A DNA stretch of 64,000 bases from positions 467,636-531,635 of the forward strand of contig JBFWWU010000001.1 of assembly GCA_050246015.1 (NCBI GenBank). Reading direction: 5' to 3'. A model generated the notes under the pieces. The model was given only the letters and a program-made list of their open reading frames with translations, was not told where the DNA came from and did not search any database. Position 1 is the first letter of the stretch; every line of letters starts with the position of its first letter. Shown here piece after piece: positions 52,901-60,814 of the stretch. The translations under genes were made by a program, and so were the position numbers. This DNA is from JTS-AC122 sp050246015. GTDB lineage: Bacteria; Planctomycetota; Phycisphaerae; Phycisphaerales; UBA1924.

Positions 52901-55502
52901 CACGGCGACGGTCAACGTCCCGCTCAACCCCGGCGATCCCGCCGAGGGTCCTTCGTCGAATCACCTCGATACGGTGCTGCGCCTCTTCGACGGAGCCGGC
53001 AACGAACTGGTGCTCGACAACCGCGGCGACACGCAGAACTCAAGCCTGTCGTTTGTCGTCGATCCGGGCGGGACGTTCTTCATCGGCGTCTCCGGCGCGG
53101 ACAACACGATGTACAGCATCCTGAACGGCGGTTCCGGCGTCGGCACGAGCGCGACGGGGAACTACCGGCTGACGGTGCAGGTCTCGGGCGGCATCAGCAA
53201 CGGCACGGTGCTGACCGCGGGCAGCGCCAGCGGGGTGACGCTGGGCGTCAACGCCGACGGGTCGATCGGCGTCCCGCAGGGCTCGGTCCCCGCGAACGCG
53301 TCCGTGCCGCAGCCCGCCGGGATCGCGCTGGCGGGGAACGAGTTCATCCTCGCACGCAGCCTCGCGAGCGAGTCGTTCTTCGGCGGCACCTACAACGGCT
53401 TCAGTTTCCAGAACTCCGGTCCCGCCGGACGCTCGGACCTGGAAGTCTCGGTCGCCGACGAGTCGGATCCGGCCAATCGACGGATCGTCATCACCGGCCT
53501 CTTCCGCGACCTGCGCATCCAGCGCACGTTCAGTTACGGCATCAATGATCACTTCATCGCCGTGGACGTGACGCTCACGAACACGTCGTCGTCGGATATC
53601 AACGACGTCGCGTGGGTCGAAGCGTTCAATCCGCAGACGGGGCTGAACCGCGGGACCTCCGTGGCCCGGACCGTCAACAACGTGGACAACGCTACCGGCC
53701 GGCTCGTCACCGCGTCGTTCGTTGATAACGGGTTCCCCGGCGGGCTCACGATCGGCTTCGCCACCGGCGCGCTCCCCTCCGGCCTGCGGGCCACGGCGGC
53801 GGTGCAGGACCTCAACTCCGTGCGCGATCCGTTCCAGGTGCTGGACAACGCCTCCCCGGATCCGGACACATCGATGACCGATTCGGGCGTCGAGGCGGAC
53901 AAGTTGATCGCGATGTCGATCGGCACCACGCCGACCGAACGCATCGGCGCGGATCAATCCATCTCCTTCCGGTATTTCATCCTCGTCGGCGCGTCGCTCA
54001 GCGAGGTGCAGACGCAGTACGCGATGCTGGTGGCCGACACCGGAACGGGGCACCTGGTACAGGACCCGCAGGGCGCGGATCCGCTGCGCGGGTACGACCC
54101 GGACACCGGGCTCAGCAGCCTCCCCTACGCCGTCTATTACCCCGAGGGGTACGCCAATGATCGGGCCAGCACGTTCATCCCCATTGTGAACACGAGCGCC
54201 TCGGCGGCGCGGGTCGTCGTGATCGCTCGCTACGAGAACGGCGTGCGCGACCAGGTGCTGTACGATTCCGCCACGGGCGACATCGACGGCGACGGGTTCG
54301 TTGACGAGACCATCGCCCCCAGCACACGCACCGGTCTCACCATCACCACCCCCGCGATGTACGCGGCCAATACCACGCTGGTCCGCAAGGACGAGCCGTA
54401 CTCCATCGAGGTCCGCTCGTCGCAGCCCGTCGCGGCGAACCTCAGCCACTTCGACTTCGGCGTCTCGACCGGCGAGGCCTTCAGCAACATCACCAGCAAC
54501 ACCTGGACCTTCGGCGAAGGATTCTTCGGCGACGGGGTGAACGACTTTGTCGTCTTCTACAACCCTGGCGTCGCGACCGTGCGCGTCACGCTCACGATCT
54601 ATCCGGAAAACGGCGCCGCGGCGTTCTCCGTGCCCTCCTTTGACCTGCAGGGCCTCCGCCGCGGCGGGTGGTCGCTGGCCAACCTTCTGCAGGGGCAACT
54701 GCCCAGCGGCACGCCGTTCGGCATGCGGCTTGTGTCGCAGGGCCCGATCGTGGCAGCGCTGTCTCACTACGACACGAACCTGCGCGGCGGGTTCGGCGTG
54801 CTCGGGACGCCCAGCCTCGGGAGCACCACCGGCGCCACGCCCGAGGGGCAACTCGGGATCAGCGCCTCCGCCGAGTTCGTCACCGTTCTCAACACCAACG
54901 ACACCGCCGCCGACGTCAACTTCACGTTCTTCTTCCAGAACGGATCGGCGTACCGCTATCAGTTGAACGTGCCGGCGAATCGGCGCGGCGGGTTCAGCGT
55001 CGGATCGCTCGTGAACTTCCCCGCGGGCCAGCAGGCGTATTCCATCACGTATGAATCCAACGTGCCGGTCGCGATGACGCTGCCGAGTTTCGCGTTCGGG
55101 GAGGCCACGGGGTCCGAGTTCGCGACGCAGGCCGCCACGACCTGGGCCTTCGCCGACGGGTTCCGTCCGCTGGCGGGAGGGCAGGTGACTGAATACCTCC
55201 GCCTGTTCAACCCCACCGCGTCCACGCTGTCCGTCGAGATCACGATGGACTTCAACGACGGGGGCACCGAGACGTTCCGCCGCACGCTGGCGCCCAGCGC
55301 CGCCAACGAGTTCGACATCCACGACTTCGTGACGGGCTTCCGTCGCACGGACGGCACGGTGCCGGGCATCGGGACGTTCTACGGCATCCGCGTCCGAGCG
55401 GCCCAGCCGATCGTCGCGTACATGGCGCACTTCGACGCGAACTTCTTCGGCGGGTTCGGGACGCTCGGGACGCCGATCGGTCTGCTCGGTCCGATTGGTT
55501 GA
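49953..55502 (+). CDS. Giant LEPR-XLL subtilisin-like serine protease with tandem C-terminal domains
   Basis: A 1849-residue protein. The N-terminus is basic, then AFGELEPRTLLSD (37-44 LEPRTLLS), the LEPR-XLL motif found on giant planctomycete surface proteins. Residues 55-150 look like a propeptide. The S8 domain has Asp206 (VIAVIDTGIDVTHPDL), His261 (PVGHGTEIAGIIGA) and Ser437 (NAASTSYASAFVTGAVALL, where other subtilases have GTSMA-P). An Ig/SbsA-like domain, two pre-peptidase C-type domains (EPNDTVTTSTPV; ELNDTIGLVTTP) and a proprotein-convertase P-domain between them follow. The last 450 residues contain four repeats starting near 1406, 1531, 1639 and 1745. GGAG lies 10 bases before the ATG. 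No membrane anchor or PEP-type tail. Confidence 0.9.
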   Translation: MKRARTQQDTRQSGGLGRRTRPQSASSRAWADAFGELEPRTLLSDVQGPAGGTPGNSLGTLSWHGSVVDVVRDSWIITFDELLGASRAAERASEVITALGIRAQDVRAIGRGGYAVFTALDSFGESDVARVLSRVGGVRGVEPNTVYRPQAIPNDPLLSRQWGLVNTGQEVPPLSGNFGTFGADVNASAAWDRTVGSSNVVIAVIDTGIDVTHPDLIANIWRNPGEIAGDSIDNDGNGLVDDVNGYDFGDGDTNPNDPVGHGTEIAGIIGAVGNNNVGVSGVAWNVKLLPIKVARASIGNAIALDAVIAAHDYATSFIQNQGVNIVASNNSYGELIAQGFQAAEEAAIRRFTDAGATFVTAAGNQAADLGTQMFFPASYKEFNSSIIVAAATNNRDQLSATSNYGRTIVDIAAPGDLIFTTTRGGGFDFGTNAASTSYASAFVTGAVALLKTVKPNASTDEIRRAIVRGADLVPALQNVVESGGRLDIDNALRNILIAGPTVTGIFPGSVSSNVTSIVVSFSEAIVDPVLASSITLVRSNGDGVFGNGNDVSITLTQGMISLDSSVLTIDLSGMFPGGLPNDSYRLTLIASGFQDADGNFLNGTTAAPLPSDNEVYNFMVVSNSGAFEPNDTVTTSTPVVFSTSGRAIFDNALIGDGTAGQRDVDIYRFTLTGPGLIIATVDARSLPLPSSLDSVLSLYDSASLVPMTPMPVARNDNFNGLDSRLEYFVPTGGTYYLVVSGFGNSTFDPRVAGSGTPGSVGDYRLTIDVAVDTSDPVTVNATGLPLPIPDPVVGVPQTLSSSISVFDSRRIQDLNVRMTLTHPFVSDLQVRLRHHIEGQDVANDRVVSLVLARGGAGDDFVNTVFDDEALTSIITGAAPFTGSFQPEQPLNRFDGQSAAGVWTLEVTDTRAPSVGTLVSWGMDFTLANNVFGPFELNDTIGLVTTPILNGVGAATRDAFIGDGAFGLRDVDLFQIVAPAGTTITATVNVPLNPGDPAEGPSSNHLDTVLRLFDGAGNELVLDNRGDTQNSSLSFVVDPGGTFFIGVSGADNTMYSILNGGSGVGTSATGNYRLTVQVSGGISNGTVLTAGSASGVTLGVNADGSIGVPQGSVPANASVPQPAGIALAGNEFILARSLASESFFGGTYNGFSFQNSGPAGRSDLEVSVADESDPANRRIVITGLFRDLRIQRTFSYGINDHFIAVDVTLTNTSSSDINDVAWVEAFNPQTGLNRGTSVARTVNNVDNATGRLVTASFVDNGFPGGLTIGFATGALPSGLRATAAVQDLNSVRDPFQVLDNASPDPDTSMTDSGVEADKLIAMSIGTTPTERIGADQSISFRYFILVGASLSEVQTQYAMLVADTGTGHLVQDPQGADPLRGYDPDTGLSSLPYAVYYPEGYANDRASTFIPIVNTSASAARVVVIARYENGVRDQVLYDSATGDIDGDGFVDETIAPSTRTGLTITTPAMYAANTTLVRKDEPYSIEVRSSQPVAANLSHFDFGVSTGEAFSNITSNTWTFGEGFFGDGVNDFVVFYNPGVATVRVTLTIYPENGAAAFSVPSFDLQGLRRGGWSLANLLQGQLPSGTPFGMRLVSQGPIVAALSHYDTNLRGGFGVLGTPSLGSTTGATPEGQLGISASAEFVTVLNTNDTAADVNFTFFFQNGSAYRYQLNVPANRRGGFSVGSLVNFPAGQQAYSITYESNVPVAMTLPSFAFGEATGSEFATQAATTWAFADGFRPLAGGQVTEYLRLFNPTASTLSVEITMDFNDGGTETFRRTLAPSAANEFDIHDFVTGFRRTDGTVPGIGTFYGIRVRAAQPIVAYMAHFDANFFGGFGTLGTPIGLLGPIG

Positions 55503-55532
55503 ACCGCTCGCGCCGCGGGGAGGGAGCAGGAG

Positions 55533-55757
55533 TCATCGACGATCGACCGGCTTTCGGGAGATCGTGAGGGTGGCTTTTCGTTCGCCGCGCCGGCGCCGCT
55601 TGGCGCGGCGCGACAGCAGCGGGATGGGCAGCACGCCGCGGAGAAGCCAGGCGATCGCGAAAACAAAGGCGCCCGTGGCGACCCAGAACTGCCAGTCGCC
55701 GACTGGCAGGGTCATGCCGATGACCATCGCCGGTGCGGCTGGGAAACCCGGCCTCAT
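55533..55757 (-). CDS. Small membrane protein at the end of the feo operon
   Basis: A 74-residue protein, MRPGFPAAPAMVIGMTLPVG then one hydrophobic helix (WQFWVATGAFVFAIAWLLRG) and a very basic tail (LLSRRAKRRRRGERKATLT). Its ATG overlaps the feoB stop in an ATGA arrangement, so it is translationally coupled to feoB. Small membrane proteins often occupy this position (FeoC or FeoB-associated protein), but this one lacks their cysteines. Function inferred only from position: a partner of FeoB. Confidence 0.65.
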   Translation of the reverse strand: MRPGFPAAPAMVIGMTLPVGDWQFWVATGAFVFAIAWLLRGVLPIPLLSRRAKRRRRGERKATLTISRKPVDRR

Positions 55758-57916
55758 CCGCCCCCCCCACTCCACCCGCCCGCCAGGAAGAACGCCAGCG
55801 CCGCCCCGCCGTAGGCCAGCGTGCTCATCCAGGCCAGTTGCAGCACCGCCCACTTGAAATGGCCCGATTCGCGAGCGGTGACAGCGAGGGTGGGCAGGCA
55901 CTGCATCGCGAGGACGAAGAAGACCAGGAGCGACCAACTGGCCGGGCGGCTGAAGACCAGCGTCGCTCCGTCGGAGCGAGTGGCGGTGGTCATGCGCCGG
56001 ACGACGCCCTGGTCCTCGCCGTCGGCGCTGCCGGCGAGCACGACCGCCATGGTGGACACGAACACCTCGCGCGCGGCGAAACTCGCCAGCACGCCGATGG
56101 TGAGTTGCCAGTCATAGCCCAGCGGGCGGAAGACCGGCTCGGCGGCGCGACCGAGGCGGCCGATGAAACTGTGCGCCTGGGCGTGCGCGGCTTCAAGCCG
56201 GTCCGCTTCCTGCTCCAGGTCATCGCGCGACCATGTCGCATCATCGATCTGCACGCTTGATTGATCGGGCATGTCCCTCGCGATCTGGCGCAGTTCCACC
56301 GCTCTCACCGGCGGGTCCACGTGCGGGTACGCCCCGAGCCACCACAGCGCGATGCAGATCATCAGGATGTTCGTCCCGGCTTTCTTCAGGAACATCATCG
56401 CGCGGTCGTAGGTCGTCATCAGCGCGGTGCGGAGGCTTGGCACCTTGTACGTCGGCAGTTCCAGGGCCATCGGCCGGCTCCGGCCCCTCAGGATGGTCCG
56501 GCGGGCGATGAGAGCGCTGAGCACGCCGGCGAGCGCGCCGAGCACGTAGCACCCGACGAAGGCCGCCGCGGCGAGCGCCGGGGAGTCGCGGAACAGGATC
56601 GTGGTGACCAGCACGTACACCGGCAATCGCGCTGAGCAGGTCATGAACGGGGCCACGAGGATGGTCGCGAGCCGCTCGCGCGGGTCGGGGATCGCGCGCG
56701 TCGCCATGATCCCGGGGAGGGCGCAGGCGTGGCTCGAAAGCAGGGGGACGAATGAATGCCCGGGGAGTCCGAACGGCCTGAGCACGCGGTCCGCGACGAA
56801 CGCCGCCCGCGCCAGATACCCGGTGTCCTCAAGCAGCGAGATCAGGAAGAACAGCAAACAGATCTGGGGCAGGAACACCACGGTCCCGCTCACGCCGGCC
56901 ACCACGCCGTTGGACAGCAGGTCCTGGAGAATTCCCGGTGGCATCGCCCGGTTGATCGCGCCGGTCAGCCCGCCGAAAATTGCTTCGATCCACCCCATCG
57001 GGTATTGGGCCAGCCGGAAGAGCGCGTAGAAGAGGCCCCCCATGATCACGAGGAAGGACGCCATCCCCAGGACGGGATGCGTCACGACGCGGTCGAGGCG
57101 ATCGGTGAAGGTGTCTCGCGCCGCGTCGGCGTGCGCCGGGTCCATCAGTTCGCCGGATTCGGCGTACACGGCGTCGCACCAGTGGCGCAGGCCTGCTTCG
57201 TCGCCGGGCGGCGTGCGCGTGGGGATCTTGGCCCGCCCCAGCAAGTCGCGGAGTTCTCCGAGTCCCTCGCCGGTGCGGGCGGAGACGAGCGCCACCTCGC
57301 ACCCCAGCCGTTCGCTGAGCCGATCGCGATCGATCGACAGGCCCTTTCGCCGGGCCAGGTCGATCATGTTGACGGCAAAGACGGTGGGCAGCCGCCGGCG
57401 CAGCGCTTCGCCCGCGAGCATCAGGTTGCGTCCAAGGTTGGTGGCATCGAGCACCACGCAGACGGCGTCGGGCGCCTCAACCCGGTCGCCTCGCGGCGCG
57501 GCTTCGCCCGCGAGAACCGACCGGCAGATGCCCGCCTCGAGTTGGTCGAGTTCGAGCGAGTAGATGCCGGGGAGGTCGATCAACTCCGCCGCGTGCTCCT
57601 CATCGCTCACGGATTCGATCTGGCTTGTCGGAGACGGCTGGCAGCACGACTCTTGACTCGAACCACCCGGGCCTCGGGATTCACCGGTGCGAACCCGGCC
57701 GAGCCTGGCTTCGAGGGTGGTGCCGGGGAAGTTTGACGTCTTGTGCCGAAGCCCGCAGAGTCGGTTGAAGAGCGTTGTTTTTCCGGTGTTGGGGTTTCCG
57801 ATGAGGGCGACCCGCGCCAGGCGACCCCCCGCGTGGCCGGAGGACGGCGCTGCACCGCCGCTGGGCTTGGGGGAAACTTCCGCCGCGGCTGGTTTCATCG
57901 ACGCCGTGTGGGGCAT
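55754..57916 (-). CDS. feoB: Ferrous iron transporter FeoB
   Basis: The GTPase-linked Fe2+ permease of the inner membrane. In 720 residues the G domain has GNPNTGKTTLFNRL (40-53), NFPGTTLEARLG, LIDLPGIYSL, and AVNMIDLARRKG; the permease part has two gate domains and about eight helices (VTHPVLGMASFLVIMGGLFYALF; VVFLPQICLLFFLISLLEDTGYLARAAF; DRAMMFLKKAGTNILMICIALWWLG). About 30 extra residues with two adjacent cysteines (SQESCCQPS) lie between switch I and the DLPG motif. feoA lies 43 bases upstream; a small membrane protein overlaps downstream. ATG 57916 is used; 57898 is possible. Confidence 0.95.
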   Translation of the reverse strand: MPHTASMKPAAAEVSPKPSGGAAPSSGHAGGRLARVALIGNPNTGKTTLFNRLCGLRHKTSNFPGTTLEARLGRVRTGESRGPGGSSQESCCQPSPTSQIESVSDEEHAAELIDLPGIYSLELDQLEAGICRSVLAGEAAPRGDRVEAPDAVCVVLDATNLGRNLMLAGEALRRRLPTVFAVNMIDLARRKGLSIDRDRLSERLGCEVALVSARTGEGLGELRDLLGRAKIPTRTPPGDEAGLRHWCDAVYAESGELMDPAHADAARDTFTDRLDRVVTHPVLGMASFLVIMGGLFYALFRLAQYPMGWIEAIFGGLTGAINRAMPPGILQDLLSNGVVAGVSGTVVFLPQICLLFFLISLLEDTGYLARAAFVADRVLRPFGLPGHSFVPLLSSHACALPGIMATRAIPDPRERLATILVAPFMTCSARLPVYVLVTTILFRDSPALAAAAFVGCYVLGALAGVLSALIARRTILRGRSRPMALELPTYKVPSLRTALMTTYDRAMMFLKKAGTNILMICIALWWLGAYPHVDPPVRAVELRQIARDMPDQSSVQIDDATWSRDDLEQEADRLEAAHAQAHSFIGRLGRAAEPVFRPLGYDWQLTIGVLASFAAREVFVSTMAVVLAGSADGEDQGVVRRMTTATRSDGATLVFSRPASWSLLVFFVLAMQCLPTLAVTARESGHFKWAVLQLAWMSTLAYGGAALAFFLAGGWSGGGG

Positions 57917-57959
57917 GGCCTGTGTGACACCCGACTGCCGCGGAGCAGACGCCGCGTGG

Positions 57960-58289
57960 TTAGTCCACTCGCTCGGTCTTCACGAGGATGCGCTTCGCCA
58001 GCGACCGCGCCAGACCGATCCGGCACTCCGAGCCGCAGCCGCAGTTGCCGCCCGGGCCGGACGTGACCGCGACAATGCACGGCTCCCCTTCGCGGCACAG
58101 GCGGACGCGGGCCGCGGGGTACAACCCCATCGCGCGAAGTAGCGCGCCATCTCCCCCCGCGAGCGACGATTCGCACACAACCCCGGTTTGGCCGCGCTTG
58201 AGCGATGAAAGCGACCTGACGCCGGCGTCCGCTTCCGGGGGGCCCCCATCGGATTTCTCTCGTGCGCCTTGACAACAGTGTTCCGCCAT
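57960..58289 (-). CDS. feoA: FeoA-domain protein, cysteine-rich
   Basis: A 109-residue cytosolic SH3-like FeoA, partner of FeoB. The fold is seen in LSSLKRGQTGVV, LLRAMGLYPAARVRLCREGEP and the ending RSLAKRILVKTERVD. Eight cysteines are present (5, 6, 39, 65, 71, 83, 85, 89), including Cys5-Cys6 at the start and GGNCGCGSEC in the loop before the last helix, where ordinary FeoA has a simple GxxxALR. ATG 58289 is chosen since GAGG lies 7 bases upstream; the ATG two codons earlier is too close to it. It is the first gene of the feo operon. Confidence 0.85.
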   Translation of the reverse strand: MAEHCCQGAREKSDGGPPEADAGVRSLSSLKRGQTGVVCESSLAGGDGALLRAMGLYPAARVRLCREGEPCIVAVTSGPGGNCGCGSECRIGLARSLAKRILVKTERVD

Positions 58290-58345
58290 GTGCATCCTCA
58301 ATCGATTTCCGCCGCTTCTGGCGACGAGCATCAGATGGTATCCTC

Positions 58346-58358
58346 ATTGAGACTCAAT
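58346..58358. promoter_or_regulatory. 13-bp palindrome upstream of feoA, possible iron-regulator site
   Basis: ATTGAGACTCAAT is a perfect palindrome around one central base. It lies 57 bases before the feoA start and about 160 before ptsI. Its position before a ferrous iron operon and its TGAGA/TCTCA core suggest a Fur- or DtxR-type operator, but it is shorter than a full Fur box. Confidence 0.4.
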
Positions 58359-58443
58359 CGCAACGACGCGCCACTTGTCAGAATAATCGGACAAAGGCCG
58401 CCTGAATATACGAGCCTTCGTTGCAAAAAACGCACGTTTCGGC

Positions 58444-58452
58444 TGGTATGAT
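58444..58452 (+). promoter_or_regulatory. Extended -10 promoter of ptsI
   Basis: TGGTATGAT (TG-N-TATGAT) lies 69 bases before the ptsI start. TTGCAA upstream (about 20 bases spacing) is a weak -35; extended -10 promoters need little of it. It implies a leader of about 60 nt. Confidence 0.5.
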
Positions 58453-58520
58453 GGGGACTGACGCCGGTTATCGCGGACCCCGCCGCGTTCGAGAGCCGTT
58501 CGCATCGATTTCACTTCCCA

Positions 58521-60278
58521 ATGGACATACTCAAGGGCATCGCGGTTTCCCCGGGCGTGATGATCGGGCGGGTATTCGTGCTTGACGATGTCCGGCGCGC
58601 CGTTCCCAAGCGGACGATCGCCGAGAGCCTGGTGCCTGATGAACTGGCCCGACTTGACAAGGCGATCGCGGACTCGGTGGCGGAACTCGCGGAGATGCGC
58701 CAATCGACCGCGCGTGAACTCGGCGACGAGGCGGCGAAGATCTTTGCGTTCCACATCGGGATGCTGGGCGACCCGACGCTGACCAAGCCCATGCGGGACC
58801 GGATCAGCAAGGAACGAGTGAGCGCGGAGTACGCCGCGTGGATCGGGTTCCAGGAAGCCGTGAAGCGCTTCGCGTCGATGCCCGACGTATTCAAGACCAA
58901 GATCGACGACGTGCGGGACCTGTCGCTGCGGGTGTTGCGGCACTTGATCGGGGCGCAGGCGAGCCGGCTGGCGACCCTCAACCACCGGGCCATCGTCGTC
59001 GCCAAGGACCTGACGCCGTCGCAGACCGCGGCGTTTGACCGCAATCACGTGATCGCTTTCGCGACGGACCTGGGGGGCAAGACGAGCCACACGGCGATCT
59101 TCGCGCGGGCGCTGGGCATCCCGGCCGTCGTCGGACTGGGCAACATCACCTCGCACGCCAGCGATGGCGCCGACATCATCATCGACGGGGACCGCGGCGT
59201 CGCGATCCTGTCCCCCGACGCGGCGACGATCGCCGAGTATCAGGCGATCATCGAGCAGCGCCGGACCTACCAACTCTCGCTCGAAGAACTCGGCGAACTC
59301 CCCAGCATCACGCGCGACGGACAACGGATCCATCTGCTCGGCAACATCGAGATGCCCGAGGAGATCCCGGCGATCCTGGAGGCCGGCGGCGAAGGCGTCG
59401 GACTCTACCGCACCGAGTTTCTCTATCTCACCGGCGCCAGCGAGCCCACCGAGGACGACCATTACCGCGCGTACACCCTCGCGATCGACATGCTCCGGGG
59501 CAAGATCCTGACGATCCGGACCGTCGATCTGGGAGCGGACAAGTACACGCAGGAGCGTGCCGAGAACCCGGAGCGAAACCCCGCGCTGGGCCTGCGCTCC
59601 ATCCGGTATTGCCTGCAATCGCTGCCGATGTTCAAGACGCAACTTCGGGCGATCCTCCGGGCGTCGGCCCGCGGGCCAGTCAAGGTCATGTTCCCCCTCA
59701 TCACCTCCACCAACGAGTTCCGGCAGGGCAAGTATCTCCTGAACGACGTGATGGAAGATCTGAGCGACGAGGGTGTTCCGTTTGACCGGAACATCGACGT
59801 GGGGATGATGGTCGAGGTGCCCTCGGCGGCGATCATGGCGGATGTTTTTGCGCGTGAAGCCGCCTTCTTCTCGATCGGCACCAACGATTTGGTGCAGTAC
59901 ACGTTGGCGGTGGACCGAATTAATGAGCGGGTCGCGAACCTGTACAACCCGGCTCACCCGGCGGTGATCAAACTCATCCGGGACGTGATCCGGGCCGCAC
60001 GCCGCAGAAACGTCCCTGTTTCCTGCTGCGGCGAGTCCGCCGGGGAACTCGATTTCGTTCTCTTGCTCATCGGGCTTGGATTGCGTACCCTGTCGGTGAC
60101 CGCATCGTCGATCGCACCCGTGAAACGGCTTGTGCGCAGCGTAACGGTCGAGCAGTGCGAGAAACTGGCCCAGAAGGCCTGTTCACTCGATTCAGACCTG
60201 GCGGTGTCCGCGTTGTTGCGGGACCAGGTCAGAAAGATACTTCCCGAGGCGTTCGACGGGCGTTCCGCCGAACACTGA
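58521..60278 (+). CDS. ptsI: Phosphoenolpyruvate-protein phosphotransferase (enzyme I)
   Basis: Enzyme I phosphorylates HPr from PEP. In 585 residues: the N-terminal domain with KGIAVSPGVMIGRVF, the phosphohistidine swivel GGKTSHTAIFARALGIPAVVG (His190), the PEP-binding barrel with GLYRTEFLYL, RTVDLGADK, NPALGLRSIRY, VKVMFPLI, MVEVPSAA, FFSIGTNDLVQYTLAVDR and the catalytic VSCCGESAG (Cys503 or Cys502). There is no GAF domain, so it is EI rather than PtsP. No HPr or EII gene is nearby; a regulatory PTS, as common in PTS-sugar-poor bacteria, is possible. Confidence 0.95.
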   Translation: MDILKGIAVSPGVMIGRVFVLDDVRRAVPKRTIAESLVPDELARLDKAIADSVAELAEMRQSTARELGDEAAKIFAFHIGMLGDPTLTKPMRDRISKERVSAEYAAWIGFQEAVKRFASMPDVFKTKIDDVRDLSLRVLRHLIGAQASRLATLNHRAIVVAKDLTPSQTAAFDRNHVIAFATDLGGKTSHTAIFARALGIPAVVGLGNITSHASDGADIIIDGDRGVAILSPDAATIAEYQAIIEQRRTYQLSLEELGELPSITRDGQRIHLLGNIEMPEEIPAILEAGGEGVGLYRTEFLYLTGASEPTEDDHYRAYTLAIDMLRGKILTIRTVDLGADKYTQERAENPERNPALGLRSIRYCLQSLPMFKTQLRAILRASARGPVKVMFPLITSTNEFRQGKYLLNDVMEDLSDEGVPFDRNIDVGMMVEVPSAAIMADVFAREAAFFSIGTNDLVQYTLAVDRINERVANLYNPAHPAVIKLIRDVIRAARRRNVPVSCCGESAGELDFVLLLIGLGLRTLSVTASSIAPVKRLVRSVTVEQCEKLAQKACSLDSDLAVSALLRDQVRKILPEAFDGRSAEH

Positions 60279-60814
60279 CGAGTTCGTGACGCGATTGCCA
60301 GCCGCTGATAGGCTCGGGCGTCGCTAACGAGCGAACCGGATCCACGGGAGCAGGCATTCCGGCGCGTCGCGACCGCAGCGGCGAGCCGATCAGACGGATC
60401 TCTGTGTCCCCCTGAGTGAACCCTCCGGCCGAGTCGGCCGGGTGTGCGAACTGGCGGGACCGAGTGCAGTCGCCCCCTCGCGGGCCCGTCCCTGACGCCA
60501 ACCGGCTCAGGTCGACGACGCGAGCGACGGGGCGGCGGAGAGTCGGATGGCGCCCTCTGGATACCCCCAGAGGGCGATCGTCGCAGGTCCGTGTGATCGA
60601 ACTCGTTTCTGCAAGCGGCCCGCCAAACCTCGGCGCGGGTGCGTGGCGTTTCACATCACACATGGAGCGAATCTGGTTCGCATGGCAAGGCGCGGTCCGC
60701 GCCGCCGATGTGTACGTGTTATGGCCTATCACGCACGACGGGGCACGCATGAATGAGCGTGTCGGTAGGCAAGAGCGGCAGACGCCGCGCCGCCCAAAGC
60801 GGCGGCAAGGAACG
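60279..60814 (+). promoter_or_regulatory. Long leader region of the RNase E/G gene
   Basis: 536 bases without a convincing gene. A perfect 10-bp stem (CGCCCTCTGG/CCAGAGGGCG, 60551-60576, loop ATACCC) is the clearest structure. The rne frame is open back to 60416 and holds ATGs at 60662 and 60749, so an N-terminal extension cannot be fully excluded. RNase E genes in other bacteria have long self-regulated leaders; the same may be true here. Confidence 0.45.

Noticed and set aside
53040..55430. A 796-codon minus-strand frame opposite the subtilase
   Set aside because: Antisense shadow with Arg/His-rich composition; the + strand frame has clear protease and repeat domains.
60416..60814. N-terminal extension of RNase E/G
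   Set aside because: The S1/catalytic part starts right after 60815, where AAGGA precedes two ATGs; the extension is Arg/Pro-rich and looks like GC-rich non-coding sequence.
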